A stretch of 64,000 nucleotides of DNA from Alphaproteobacteria bacterium (GTDB lineage Bacteria > Pseudomonadota > Alphaproteobacteria > UBA9219), in contig JAQVBU010000010.1 of NCBI GenBank assembly GCA_028690155.1, forward strand, positions 16,839-80,838. The letters are read 5' to 3'. Below the pieces are notes generated by a model. The model saw only the letters and a list, made by a program, of their open reading frames with translations, made no database searches and was not told the DNA's origin. This document shows positions 1-10,124 of the stretch, in pieces. Each line of letters begins with the position of its first letter. The stretch's first letter is position 1. A program made the translations under genes and the position numbers.

Positions 1-119
1 GGCGTTTCTTTTTTGACCGTGTGCCCCGCTTTTTCAAGTTCGAAAACAAGGGCGTCGATCGTGCGCACCACGCCGTTAACTTGCGGCGTAGCGGCGTCCG
101 ACACGATCAAAATTTTCAT
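1..119 (-). CDS. glycosyltransferase family 4, N-terminal fragment
   Basis: The minus strand from 119 reads MKILIVSDAATPQVNGVV and onward, then runs off the window edge after about 39 residues. The N-terminal strand followed by an SDA-x-PQVNGVVRT motif is the usual opening of GT-B fold, family-4 glycosyltransferases such as those glycosylating diacylglycerol or sugars of the cell envelope. Its ATG overlaps the TGA of the upstream glycosyltransferase in an ATGA junction, so the two are probably translated together. Only the start is visible, so donor and acceptor cannot be inferred. Confidence 0.75.
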   Translation of the reverse strand, partial: MKILIVSDAATPQVNGVVRTIDALVFELEKAGHTVKKET

Positions 120-1222
120 GCGCCACGTCCTATGAGAGCAAGAAACTTTGGCAGGGTTCTTTCCCAAAGAAGCTCTTTTTGCACGCGCCGCCGCGCGGCC
201 AAACCGAGCCTTTTTCGAAGATCTTTGTCGTCCAGAAGAGTCTGGAGCGTTGTCGTCACTTCCGTTTGGTTGTCGCCGTCTACGAGAAGCCCCGTTTTTT
301 CATCCTCTACGGCGTCTTCGGCGCCGCTCCCCAAGCCTCCCAGTGAGGGCACGCCGTACCAGCCCGCTTCGATATAGCTGATCCCGAAGCCTTCGACGGA
401 TCGGCCTTCGCGGCGTACCGGCATCACAAAAAGATCAGCCGCCGACAAAAGCGCGGCCTTTTGGTCGTCCGAGAGTCCTCCGAGGAAAAGGACGTGGTTT
501 GCCACGCCTTTTTCTTTGGCCAGCGCTTCAAGGCGGTTCCGGTCGTCCCCTCGTCCTCCCACCGCATAGACGAGCGACGGGTGGTTGTCGATAAGGCGCG
601 GCAAGGCGATAATCACGCGGTCGATGCCTTTGCGCGCTTCAAGCCGCGCTACGGTCGCGAGAACCGGCTTTTTCCCTTGAAGGAGGGATCGCATTTCTCG
701 TGTGGCCTTTGTTCCCGGCGAAGGCAGGGGAAGAATGGGGGGGTGAATGATGAGAAGCCGTGGATCGTCGGCTTGCGCCAGATAAGGCCGGACAGCGTCG
801 GCCGTAAAACGGGAATTGGCGACGATGGCCGTTGCTCGGGCGAGCGCCTGCACAATTCTTTTCCTTTTTCGTGCCGAGGGGGTCACCGGATATTCCGCGC
901 CGTGCGCCAACACCACAAGGGGCGCGTTAACCTCGCGAGGAACGGCTTCGAGACTTTTCCATGAATCGCAGAACAATCCTTCGAGCGGTTCGTTTGCGAT
1001 GAGCGTCCGGATCGCCCTTCTTTTCCGGAGGCGGCGAAGCGGCCGCCAGCCGCCAAAACGGCGCAGGCCGTAGGGCGCTTGGGGAACGTAGCTTTTGTTC
1101 TTGCCGTCCGCGAACACGATCGTGTTGAGTCCGGCTTGGGCCAACTGCTCGGCCAGACCCGTCATATAGGCTTCCATGCCGCCTTTGGCCGGAGCGAACG
1201 TTTGTGTGGCAACGAGGATCAT
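116..1222 (-). CDS. glycosyltransferase family 4 protein
   Basis: 368-residue GT-B fold protein. It transfers a sugar from a nucleotide-sugar donor to an unidentified acceptor, most likely at the inner face of the membrane. The Gly-rich acceptor loop GGMEAYM lies near residue 14. A C-terminal donor domain starts around residue 185 (VLATVARLEARKGIDRVI) and holds the family EX7E motif with E277 and E285 (EGFGISYIE). The next gene starts inside its stop codon (4-bp overlap), giving a two-gene glycosyltransferase operon. No transmembrane segment is seen. The exact sugar chemistry is unknown. Confidence 0.85.
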   Translation of the reverse strand: MILVATQTFAPAKGGMEAYMTGLAEQLAQAGLNTIVFADGKNKSYVPQAPYGLRRFGGWRPLRRLRKRRAIRTLIANEPLEGLFCDSWKSLEAVPREVNAPLVVLAHGAEYPVTPSARKRKRIVQALARATAIVANSRFTADAVRPYLAQADDPRLLIIHPPILPLPSPGTKATREMRSLLQGKKPVLATVARLEARKGIDRVIIALPRLIDNHPSLVYAVGGRGDDRNRLEALAKEKGVANHVLFLGGLSDDQKAALLSAADLFVMPVRREGRSVEGFGISYIEAGWYGVPSLGGLGSGAEDAVEDEKTGLLVDGDNQTEVTTTLQTLLDDKDLRKRLGLAARRRVQKELLWERTLPKFLALIGRGA

Positions 1223-1288
1223 GGCTTGATCTGTCTTCCCAAAAAAACGCCCCTTTTATAGCCCCGATCCCTCTTTGTGCCTACTGCT

Positions 1289-2053
1289 TTAGTAAAACGT
1301 CGGGCATTTCGACAGATATTCTTGCAGCTTTTCTTTCGTAAAGGGCTTGGTCAGAAAGCCTTTTGCTCCTTTGTTGGCCGTCAGTTCGACGTTCTTGCGC
1401 GAGCTGTCCGCACTGAGCATGACGATATAGGCTTTCGGATCCATTTCAAAAAGTTTGCCCAAAAGACTCGTTCCGTCTACGTGCGGCAAGTGGATGTCGA
1501 GGAAAAGCACGTCCGGATTGTTCTTTTTATAATCGTCAAGAACGGTTTCGCCATCTCCGGTTTCGATTACCGTCGTTTTGCTTCCGATCCCGTGTTTGAC
1601 AAGCGTGCGCATATACATATCGTCGTCCGCCACAAGCACGACGTTTTGCCGTCGTGTGGCGCGAAGGTCCGCAAGCGAGGGATTCGTCAGGGGGGCTTTG
1701 TGGGTTATCAGGATTTCGAGCTTGGCGATCCCCGCCATGGTTGGCTTGTGCACAAAGATCTGGCAGCCTTCCTTGGGAAGCGTGTGGCTAATGTCGTCAG
1801 CCAGCGTCGAGGGAGGCTTGTTCTCTTTCCACCGCACAATCATCAGCAGTTCGTTTTCGTTGCAGAGATAGAGCTTGCCTTCCTGAGACTTGAACGCCGC
1901 GTGAATCTGCTCGGCAACCGATTGGATGTTGACCGTGTCATTCGGGGGCACGTCGAGACGCACGTCCGCAAAGAGCCAATCTTTGATCGAAAGCTTGACG
2001 TACGGAAGGTAAAGAAGCAGCTCTTTATGGTCCCGCGGATAGAGTATTTCCAT
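1289..2053 (-). CDS. response regulator with unassigned N-terminal domain
   Basis: 254 residues. The C-terminal half (about 137-250) is a complete CheY-like receiver: acidic pocket D143-D145, phosphoacceptor D186 in DVLFLDIHLP, conserved Ser near 214 and Lys236 in FLTKPF. The N-terminal 130 residues match no family I recognise and contain no DNA-binding signature, so output may be by protein interaction. It starts 27 bp after the stop of another receiver protein on the same strand, so the two probably form an operon. No histidine kinase is adjacent. Confidence 0.8.
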   Translation of the reverse strand: MEILYPRDHKELLLYLPYVKLSIKDWLFADVRLDVPPNDTVNIQSVAEQIHAAFKSQEGKLYLCNENELLMIVRWKENKPPSTLADDISHTLPKEGCQIFVHKPTMAGIAKLEILITHKAPLTNPSLADLRATRRQNVVLVADDDMYMRTLVKHGIGSKTTVIETGDGETVLDDYKKNNPDVLFLDIHLPHVDGTSLLGKLFEMDPKAYIVMLSADSSRKNVELTANKGAKGFLTKPFTKEKLQEYLSKCPTFY

Positions 2054-2080
2054 AAGGCGTCCCTCGATGAACTTTTTCTG

Positions 2081-2482
2081 TCAGTTTCTTTTGCGCACCC
2101 AATAGCGGTCAATTATAGCGTCGATGCTTTTCTTCCCGAACGGTTTTGTAAGATAGCCGTCAACGTGGTTGAATGACGCTTCTTCCTTGTCATCCGCGTC
2201 GGCGCTGGCCGTCGCCATGACGACGTAGGTTTCCGGCGATTCCTCTTTGATTCGGCGGGCGAGGTCATGTCCGTTCCCATCCGGCAGCGAAATATCCAAA
2301 AAAACGAGATCCGGGTCGTCTTCTCGGTACAACCGCCAGCCCTCGGTCGCATTGGCCGCCGCGCTGATTCTATGTTCGGGTTTCAGCGTCGTGTCGAAAA
2401 TTTGCCGAAGAAAGTCATTGTCTTCGACCACAAGGATCTTGAGAGGTCGGTGCGCCTTTCCCGTTTTTGGTTCCTTAAGCAT
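2081..2482 (-). CDS. single-domain response regulator (CheY-like)
   Basis: 133 residues, one receiver domain with no output domain. Visible residues are E20-D21 (VVEDND), phosphoacceptor D63 in LVFLDISLPDGNG, T91 and K113 in YLTKPF. It is probably phosphorylated by an unlinked histidine kinase and acts by protein contact or as a phosphorelay intermediate. It lies directly upstream of a second receiver-containing gene, suggesting both serve one signalling pathway. Divergent from groESL across about 250 bp. Confidence 0.85.
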   Translation of the reverse strand: MLKEPKTGKAHRPLKILVVEDNDFLRQIFDTTLKPEHRISAAANATEGWRLYREDDPDLVFLDISLPDGNGHDLARRIKEESPETYVVMATASADADDKEEASFNHVDGYLTKPFGKKSIDAIIDRYWVRKRN

Positions 2483-2645
2483 GCGAAACGTCCTTATTTA
2501 AGCTTTCGGCTCATTCGGTGAATACGGGGCTGTTCCCGCCAAGGTTGTGTTTATCCTAGCAAAACAAGGTAAAGAAAAAGATACCGGCAGAAAGAAAGGG
2601 CTTGAGCCCCCTTGGGGGCCCTAGAAATTAATTTTCTTCAATACT

Positions 2646-2674
2646 CTTGAAACACTGGCATAGATCGCTTATCT
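2646..2674 (+). promoter_or_regulatory. sigma-32 (RpoH) type promoter of groESL
   Basis: CTTGAAAC at 2646-2653 and CTTATCT at 2668-2674, with exactly 18 nt between CTTG and the -10. This matches the alphaproteobacterial heat-shock promoter pattern CTTG-N17/18-CYTATnT, 60 bp before the groES start codon. I see no CIRCE inverted repeat (TTAGCACTC/GAGTGCTAA) in the 250-bp spacer, so HrcA control is not indicated. Confidence 0.75.
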
Positions 2675-2733
2675 CCTCTTCACCACACGGGTTTTGTTTG
2701 GTCAAATATCGTTTAACATTAAGGAGATGTCCT

Positions 2734-3060
2734 ATGAAATTCCGTCCCCTGCATGACCGCGTTGTCGTTCGCCGTTTGGAAGGCGATCAGAAGACCGCGG
2801 GCGGCATCATTATTCCCGATACGGCTAAGGAAAAGCCTCAAGAAGGCGAAGTTTTGGCTGTTGGCCCCGGCCTTCGCGATGAATCCGGGAAGGTTTTGCC
2901 TTTGGACGTTCAGGTCGGCGATCGCATTTTGTTCGGTAAATGGTCCGGAACCGAGGTCAAGCTTGATGGCGAAGACCTTTTGATCATGAAAGAGTCCGAT
3001 ATTATGGGCGTCGTTGCCTGCGGGGATTGCTCCTGCAAGGCTTCAAAAGCCAAAAAGTAA
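2734..3060 (+). CDS. groES: co-chaperonin GroES with Cys-rich C-terminal tail
   Basis: 108-residue co-chaperonin that caps the GroEL folding chamber in the cytoplasm. The start [14 protein letters not shown] is chosen because AAGGAG lies 8 nt upstream; an upstream in-frame ATG would add an unrelated N-terminus. The mobile loop ([12 protein letters not shown]) and the conserved GEVLAVGPG segment are intact. After the usual terminus at IMGVV the protein continues with [14 protein letters not shown], about 14 extra residues with C96, C99 and C101. Family members normally end near residue 95-96. The tail recalls, without being homologous by eye, the metal-binding tail of Helicobacter HspA. Confidence 0.97.
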   Translation: MKFRPLHDRVVVRRLEGDQKTAGGIIIPDTAKEKPQEGEVLAVGPGLRDESGKVLPLDVQVGDRILFGKWSGTEVKLDGEDLLIMKESDIMGVVACGDCSCKASKAKK

Positions 3061-3080
3061 AGAAAGCTTTTCCGGAGTAA

Positions 3081-4802
<1,722 letters not shown>

Positions 4803-4829
4803 TCCCCGCTTCCCGGTTTAGAAAAATGG

Positions 4830-4861
4830 GCGCGTCGGAGAAATCCGGCGCGCTTTTTTTT
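4830..4861 (+). terminator. Rho-independent terminator of groESL
   Basis: Ten-base arms GCGCGTCGGA (4830-4839) and TCCGGCGCGC (4844-4853), with one G-T pair, around a GAAA tetraloop, followed by eight T. It lies 28 bp past the groEL stop. Confidence 0.9.
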
Positions 4862-4882
4862 GACGCGTTGTTCGGTATGCCG

Positions 4883-6553
4883 TCAGCGACTGTTCTTTGG
4901 AAACGGATTGCCGCCGAAGGGATTTTTTCTTTGAGGCGGGACGGGCTGCTCGAGCTTTTTTAAAAACCCATCGCAACGCTTCCAAAGCGCGCTGTCGTGA
5001 TCGACAAATCTCCTTTTGTTCTGAAGGGCTTGTTTCGCGCGGTCCGGATCGCTTTCACAAAAGGCCGTTACGATGGTATCGAACACATTGGAAACGCTCG
5101 TCTCAAGCGTACTGCCCGGAGGCGTTCGCGCCAGCATATTCGATACCGTATAAAAGGCGATGCGCGGATCGATTTTAAAATAGGCTATCGCAAAATCCAA
5201 GACGCGCCGTCCCGCCAGGCCCTTCAGCGGGCTGTCATGGGGAGCTGTTTCAAACAGATTCAGCATGGAGGCTATTGCGCGGCGCGCATCTTTTTCAAAA
5301 GAGCAAGCCGAGAGAGCATGAAACGTGTCGACCGCTAAGGCGTTAAGTTGGCTTTCAGGTTCGACGTAATGCAACACGCGGGCGACGGCCTTGAACGCTT
5401 CTTTGGAGTTTTCTCTGAAACACGAGGGCGCGCCTTCGAGAATCGAGAGAGCCGCCGCGTCGTTTTGTGCATTTCTTTCCGAACAGAGGTCGAGCGCGTA
5501 CGACACGACCTCAAGCGCCATGGACGGATCGGCTTTGAAAAAGACGGCGTTCGATTTTAGGATGTCCGAGGCCATGCTTTTTTCTTGATCGCTGCCGCTC
5601 GGTGCAAGCAGGAGCTTTTTCCAAAGAGCCTTTGTGGCTATGCGGGGCTTCTTTTCAAGGAAAACGTCAGCCACTTCATCGAAAACCTTTATGGCGCGGC
5701 TTTTCAACGGGCTGCCGGGCGCGGCAATTCTCACGATATAAGAAACGGCATCGAGACTCGGTTGGGGCGCTTGTTGGCTGTAGCGCGGCGCAAAATCTAA
5801 GATTTTGTTTGCGGAGCGTGTTTCAAGGGCGGGTTCATCCTCGGCGTATCGGAGCAAGGCCCACAAGCTGTGAAATGTTTTTTCAGGGTTGTTCTCGAAC
5901 CGGTCATCGGCGGTTTTGAGCAGAGCGTCTGCCGCGCGTTGTTTGAGATCCGTCGTCGGCGCGCGTCGGAAGATGCTTAAAGCCGTATCGGTGGTCCAGT
6001 CAGGATCTTTTTCAAAACAGAAATCTTGGTGATCAAGCAGAAACGTTGCACTCTTCACTTCAAACAGGCTTTCTGTGCGGGCGTTTTCAAGCACGATCGA
6101 GACGGCCTTAATCGTTGCGTCGGCGTCTTGTTCAAAAAAACGTTTGGCGTAAGCGAGAATTCTTTTGGCTCCATGATCCTTGAATCCGTTTTTGTTCGGA
6201 AGAAGGACGAAGGCATCCCTGGCGGCGGAAAAGGCCCCTTCCGGGTTTGTTTCAAAGTAACCGTCGGTCAAGGCGTCGGCTATGTTCAGGACACGCTCTT
6301 CGATATCGTTTTTATGAAGATCGGGGTCGAAGCCCCGTTGTTCCGGGATCGTGTTAACGATAAACTCCCGGTCTTGTGGGGTTAAGAGGGTGCTAAAAAC
6401 TTGTTGTAGGACAAGGTTTATCTCGGGCGAGGGATAGCGGGGCGAAAACTCCATGATAAGGGAGGGGTATCTCTTTTTCAGAGCGTCCGCGTCGCGCGTT
6501 GAAAGGGCTTTAAAAAAAGATAAGATCACGCGGTTGGGGGATGCGGTTATCAT
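4883..6553 (-). CDS. helical-repeat protein of unknown function (shorter paralog)
   Basis: 556 residues, no signal peptide or membrane segment. From about residue 90 it is built of units of roughly 40 residues. Each has a helix, the phrase F/YF-x-x-DP or similar, a second helix ending near aP-x-x-S, then a short helix L-x-x-x-A. This suggests an alpha-solenoid like TPR or HEAT repeats, but no named family is recognised. The C-terminus is a Pro/Asn-rich tail (NPFGGNPFPKNSR). It is a paralog of the next gene upstream and carries the same 33-bp element 60 bp before its ATG, so the pair is probably co-regulated. Function unknown. Confidence 0.8.
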   Translation of the reverse strand: MITASPNRVILSFFKALSTRDADALKKRYPSLIMEFSPRYPSPEINLVLQQVFSTLLTPQDREFIVNTIPEQRGFDPDLHKNDIEERVLNIADALTDGYFETNPEGAFSAARDAFVLLPNKNGFKDHGAKRILAYAKRFFEQDADATIKAVSIVLENARTESLFEVKSATFLLDHQDFCFEKDPDWTTDTALSIFRRAPTTDLKQRAADALLKTADDRFENNPEKTFHSLWALLRYAEDEPALETRSANKILDFAPRYSQQAPQPSLDAVSYIVRIAAPGSPLKSRAIKVFDEVADVFLEKKPRIATKALWKKLLLAPSGSDQEKSMASDILKSNAVFFKADPSMALEVVSYALDLCSERNAQNDAAALSILEGAPSCFRENSKEAFKAVARVLHYVEPESQLNALAVDTFHALSACSFEKDARRAIASMLNLFETAPHDSPLKGLAGRRVLDFAIAYFKIDPRIAFYTVSNMLARTPPGSTLETSVSNVFDTIVTAFCESDPDRAKQALQNKRRFVDHDSALWKRCDGFLKKLEQPVPPQRKNPFGGNPFPKNSR

Positions 6554-6612
6554 AGAGGCCCCTGATGGATAGGATGGTAAGGGCGTCGAGAGAAAGAAAC
6601 AAAGAGTATGCG

Positions 6613-6645
6613 ACGAGTCGTTCCATTCTTTGCACCATGAGTCAA
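6613..6645 (-). promoter_or_regulatory. 33-bp element shared by the two repeat-protein genes
   Basis: Read on the minus strand: TTGACTCAT, 15 nt, then the odd palindrome ACGACTCGT, ending 60 bp before the ATG at 6553. The same element of identical length precedes the paralog (9198-9230), with 25 of 33 positions equal and both ends invariant. TTGACT could be a -35, but no good -10 stands 17 nt away, so an operator or alternative sigma-factor site is equally possible. Confidence 0.55.
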
Positions 6646-6658
6646 TGTGTTTTTCTTA

Positions 6659-6679
6659 TGCGATGCCGTAAGCATCGCA
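6659..6679. repeat. perfect inverted repeat between the paralogs
   Basis: TGCGATGC and GCATCGCA around a 5-nt loop, between the stop of the long repeat protein (6714) and the promoter-like element of the short one. No T-run follows on the minus strand, so it is not a classical terminator for the upstream gene. Confidence 0.5.
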
Positions 6680-6713
6680 CGGTATGCCCTTAAAAGGCCG
6701 GGGCCGGATTTTC

Positions 6714-9149
6714 TTACCGATTCAACCCGGAAGGCGAAGCCGAGGATGACACATCGGGCCGGCGCATGGGTGAAGGCTCCTCAAGAGCTTTTGCTAAATA
6801 CAGATCAAGAGCTTTTGCGCAGAGGAGACGGGTCCGGCTTTCGGGCGGAAGGATCTCGATCCTCTCCGAAAGAACCGCAAGGGCGGCGCGGGGCTGAGAT
6901 GCGCAATACTTTTTCGCCAACGCATAGAAGACATCCGTTGCTTGATTTTCAAATTCGCTGCCGCTTGGCGCTTCTTGCAATAAATCCAACACGACGTTCA
7001 TGATTTTTTTTGGCGTCTGTTCGAAGGTCGGACGTGCAAATTTCAACAACTTGATGGTGGATCGGTTGTGATCGTCGTCGTCTTGACCCGTCCAATCATG
7101 GATCCGCAAAAGGCCGTCGATCGTTTTTGTTTGATTAGCCTCGAAGGCCGTGTCGGCATGGTCAAGAAAGGCCTTTCTTGCCTGGTTTCTAAGCGTCAGG
7201 CACGCGTCCGCGCAGGAAAGTTGTCTGAACAAAAGGTCGAGAGCTTCCTCGGGCTTGGCCTCGAGGTATTTTCCGGCAAGGCTGTTGAACAGAGGGGCAA
7301 CCCGTGGGTCCAGCCCTTCTTTCTTCGGGGTGAGTAGAAGGATGTCCGAAACGGCTTCAAAGGCCGGCGCGATACGCGCGCCCTCGGCCGAGCTTGCCAG
7401 ATCAAGGATTTTTGTTGTTGTGAATTCTCTGTTGGCCGGTTCCCGGACGGATTCTTTAAAGAAAAATCCGAAAAACAGAAGAGCGCCGTTGGGGTTGCTC
7501 TCGCCATACCGGGATATTAGATCGTTGAGGATGCCCTTGGCGCGGCACGTTTCGATCGCGCTGTCGGAATCCGTTCTTTTTGCAAGGGCCCAAACAACCT
7601 TGATCGTGGATTCGGGATTTTCCTCGAAGGCCGTGTCGGCATGGTCGAGAACCGGTTGCTCGACATTGTTGAGGAAGGCCGCGCCGCGGGTTCTGGACGT
7701 GGCGGCCATTTGAATGGCTCTTATCGCTTCTTGGGGTTTCTTTGTGAGATACTCGGCGGCCAAGGCGCGGTGCGTTCCGCGTTCGCACGCTTCGAGCGCG
7801 CTGCCGCGCGGCGCGGTACCCAGACAATCCCCGACAAGGGCAAACGTTGCGGCCGGAGCGGTATCGAACGTCGTAGGGGCATAATCGAGAATGGCTTTTT
7901 CCAAGACTTCCCGGATCATGCGGTCGGCGGGAGGTTCCTGAAGTAGGCGATGAAAGAGGTCAATGGCTTCTTGAGAGTTTTTTTCGAGATAGGCTCGCGC
8001 CGCCGCGTTGAGAGCGTTCTTCTCGCGGTCTTCAATGTCACGGCCTTGCGGCGCTTTTCGCAGAAACGCTGAAAGAACTTTTATCGTTGTGGCCGGGTCG
8101 GCCTCGAGAGCCGCGGCGGCATAATCGAGAAGGGGTTCTTCCAAGGCGCTTATAACCGAACGTTCATCGGGGGTTTGCAACAGCGCGTTCCAAAACAGAT
8201 TGATGGCGCGTTGGGGATCTTGACTGAGACACTTTCGGGCCGAGAACCCGAGTTTTTCCTTTTCTTGCTCTTCAAAGGTGCGGTTGCGTGGCACGTCTTC
8301 AAGAAGATTCACCTGGACCTCAAACGTTAAGAAGGCGTTCGATTCTGACAGGCGTTTGTGTGAATCGAGGACCAGCTTGACGGCGAGCGTTCGGAGAGGG
8401 CTGTCCGGCGGGACTTCTTTAAGCGTATAGAGCAGAGACTTCAGAACAAAGCCAGGAATGGGATAGGGGGTATCTTTATTGGAGATATTCTTTATGAGGG
8501 CGATAAAGGCCTTTGCCGTACGGTCCTGAAGAGAGGCGTCGCTTGGCGGATCAATTAAAAGCTTCGACAGGACGTTCAGGGTTTCTTCGGGCGCGTCTCT
8601 AACGGAGCGAGTCTCGAAGTCAAGGACGATCCGGGCCAGATCGTTTCTGAAGGAGCTGTCGTGAGGTAGAGACGGAAGGATCCGGTCAATGGCGTTCATG
8701 CCGTCTTTGGGCGTTTGGTCGATATAATGGGCAATCCAGGTGCAAAAGAGATTGACGGCGCGTTTTTGAATCGCACTGTTTGTTGGCGTTTTTTCTATAA
8801 TTTTCGAGACGCCGTCGGCCGCTATGGAGCGATCGGCCAAGAAGGCCGAACCGGTCGAATCGAGAAGACGGGAAAGGCCCGTCTCTTTAAACGTATTTTC
8901 GTTTGGCAGACTCAACAGTCCATTAACGCCGTCGAGAAACGCGGAAGCGGGATCTTTCCGGAGATACGCCTTAAGGGCGGCTTCGTAAGCATTCGCCGCT
9001 TTGTGTTCAAGATCCGTATCGGAAGGAGCCTCTTTTACCGCCCTCAAGGCGGCGTGCAACGCAAGGTGGGTCGCCCCTGTTTTGCCCAAAATGGCCGCAG
9101 CGGCAAGGGAGAAAGCGGCCGCAACGCCCGCTTTTTTTTCGCTTGTCAT
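6714..9149 (-). CDS. large helical-repeat protein of unknown function (longer paralog)
   Basis: 811 residues from the ATG at 9149 (MTSEKKAGVAAAF), which has AAGAAGGG upstream. An in-frame ATG at 9230 lies inside the shared regulatory element and is not used here. After an Ala-rich start it contains about 18 units of roughly 42 residues, with recurring LDYA/LDHA, then F-x-x-(D/N)P, then TI-x-V-x-x-L and aP-x-x-S. This is an alpha-solenoid pattern like that of the gene downstream. No signal peptide, enzyme motif or membrane segment is visible. The C-terminus is Ser/Pro-rich. Probably a scaffold or binding protein, but the partner is unknown. Confidence 0.8.
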   Translation of the reverse strand: MTSEKKAGVAAAFSLAAAAILGKTGATHLALHAALRAVKEAPSDTDLEHKAANAYEAALKAYLRKDPASAFLDGVNGLLSLPNENTFKETGLSRLLDSTGSAFLADRSIAADGVSKIIEKTPTNSAIQKRAVNLFCTWIAHYIDQTPKDGMNAIDRILPSLPHDSSFRNDLARIVLDFETRSVRDAPEETLNVLSKLLIDPPSDASLQDRTAKAFIALIKNISNKDTPYPIPGFVLKSLLYTLKEVPPDSPLRTLAVKLVLDSHKRLSESNAFLTFEVQVNLLEDVPRNRTFEEQEKEKLGFSARKCLSQDPQRAINLFWNALLQTPDERSVISALEEPLLDYAAAALEADPATTIKVLSAFLRKAPQGRDIEDREKNALNAAARAYLEKNSQEAIDLFHRLLQEPPADRMIREVLEKAILDYAPTTFDTAPAATFALVGDCLGTAPRGSALEACERGTHRALAAEYLTKKPQEAIRAIQMAATSRTRGAAFLNNVEQPVLDHADTAFEENPESTIKVVWALAKRTDSDSAIETCRAKGILNDLISRYGESNPNGALLFFGFFFKESVREPANREFTTTKILDLASSAEGARIAPAFEAVSDILLLTPKKEGLDPRVAPLFNSLAGKYLEAKPEEALDLLFRQLSCADACLTLRNQARKAFLDHADTAFEANQTKTIDGLLRIHDWTGQDDDDHNRSTIKLLKFARPTFEQTPKKIMNVVLDLLQEAPSGSEFENQATDVFYALAKKYCASQPRAALAVLSERIEILPPESRTRLLCAKALDLYLAKALEEPSPMRRPDVSSSASPSGLNR

Positions 9150-9197
9150 AATAAGCCCTTCTTTAAGATCGACACGTAAACAATTTTTTGAAGAAAG

Positions 9198-9230
9198 ACG
9201 AGTCGTCCCATCCTGCCCCGGATGAGTCAA
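9198..9230 (-). promoter_or_regulatory. second copy of the 33-bp shared element
   Basis: Minus strand TTGACTCAT, 15 nt, ACGACTCGT, ending 49 bp before the chosen ATG at 9149. It matches the copy at 6613-6645 in length and at both ends. Conservation of the ends against a varied middle indicates a protein-binding site, not a recent duplication. Confidence 0.55.
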
Positions 9231-9259
9231 GGCCTTTTTGATTTTTGACCGCGGTATGG

Positions 9260-10015
9260 TTAATTGCTTGCGAAGGATTCTATGTCGGCATCCGGGATGT
9301 CGGCGTTATCGAAGACGTTTTGCACGTCGTCGTTATCTTCCAGCATGTCCACGAATTTCAGGAACGTTTGCGCGGCGTCCCCCGTTAACGGCGTTTTTGT
9401 GTTTGCCGTCCAGATCAGTTTTGCGCTTTCTGCCTCGCCGAACTTTTCTTCCAGAGCGGTACGAACTGCGCCGAAGTCTTCGACCGAGCAGGTTACCGCG
9501 TGGCCCTCGGCGTCGCTTTCCACGTTGTCGCCGCCCGCTTCGATGACCGCTTCCAGCATGCCGTCGGCCGACGCCTTATCCGCCGCAAAGACGATTTCGC
9601 CGACGCGGGTGAACATGAACGCGACCGAGCCGCTTTCCCCCATCGTTCCGCCGTTCTTCGAGAAAATCGTTCTGAGCTCCGCCGCCGTGCGGTTCCGGTT
9701 GTCCGTCAGCGCTTCGACGATCAAGGCGCACCCGCCGGGCGCGTAGCCTTCATAGCGAACCTCTTCGTAATTGACCCCGTCGTCCGATCCCGGCTGCGCC
9801 GATTTGATCGCGCGTTCAATTCGATCCCGCGGCATGTTGTTTTTTCGCGCTTCCTGAATCGCCGCGCGTAGGCGCGGATTGTGCGCCGGGTCAGGCATCC
9901 CTTGCTTGGCCGCCACGACGATTTCGCGCGCGAGTTTGCTGAAGATTTTGGCGCGCTTGGCTTCGGTCTTGCCTTTTTGGTGCATGACGTTTTTGGCGTG
10001 AGAATGTCCGGACAT
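9260..10015 (-). CDS. yebC: YebC/TACO1 family protein
   Basis: 251 residues from ATG 10015 ([19 protein letters not shown]), the invariant family start. The longer frame adds 18 unconserved residues. YebC/TACO1 proteins bind ribosomes or DNA and relieve stalling at proline stretches or act as regulators. The central YEGYAPGG segment and acidic C-terminal half are intact. In many Proteobacteria yebC lies beside ruvC, but here no ruv genes are adjacent. Length and motifs are normal. Confidence 0.95.
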   Translation of the reverse strand: MSGHSHAKNVMHQKGKTEAKRAKIFSKLAREIVVAAKQGMPDPAHNPRLRAAIQEARKNNMPRDRIERAIKSAQPGSDDGVNYEEVRYEGYAPGGCALIVEALTDNRNRTAAELRTIFSKNGGTMGESGSVAFMFTRVGEIVFAADKASADGMLEAVIEAGGDNVESDAEGHAVTCSVEDFGAVRTALEEKFGEAESAKLIWTANTKTPLTGDAAQTFLKFVDMLEDNDDVQNVFDNADIPDADIESFASN

Positions 10016-10124
10016 AATTTTATCCCATAAGCTTTTTGTTTGAGGGGGCCTTGGTTCCCGAGTTAGCATAAACGGGACGCGGAATCAAAAAATCCTCTTT
10101 TGGTTAATGCGCGTCGGGGGCGTC

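Noticed and set aside
2483-2733. CIRCE element before groES
   Set aside because: No TTAGCACTC/GAGTGCTAA arms, even with two mismatches, could be found by eye.
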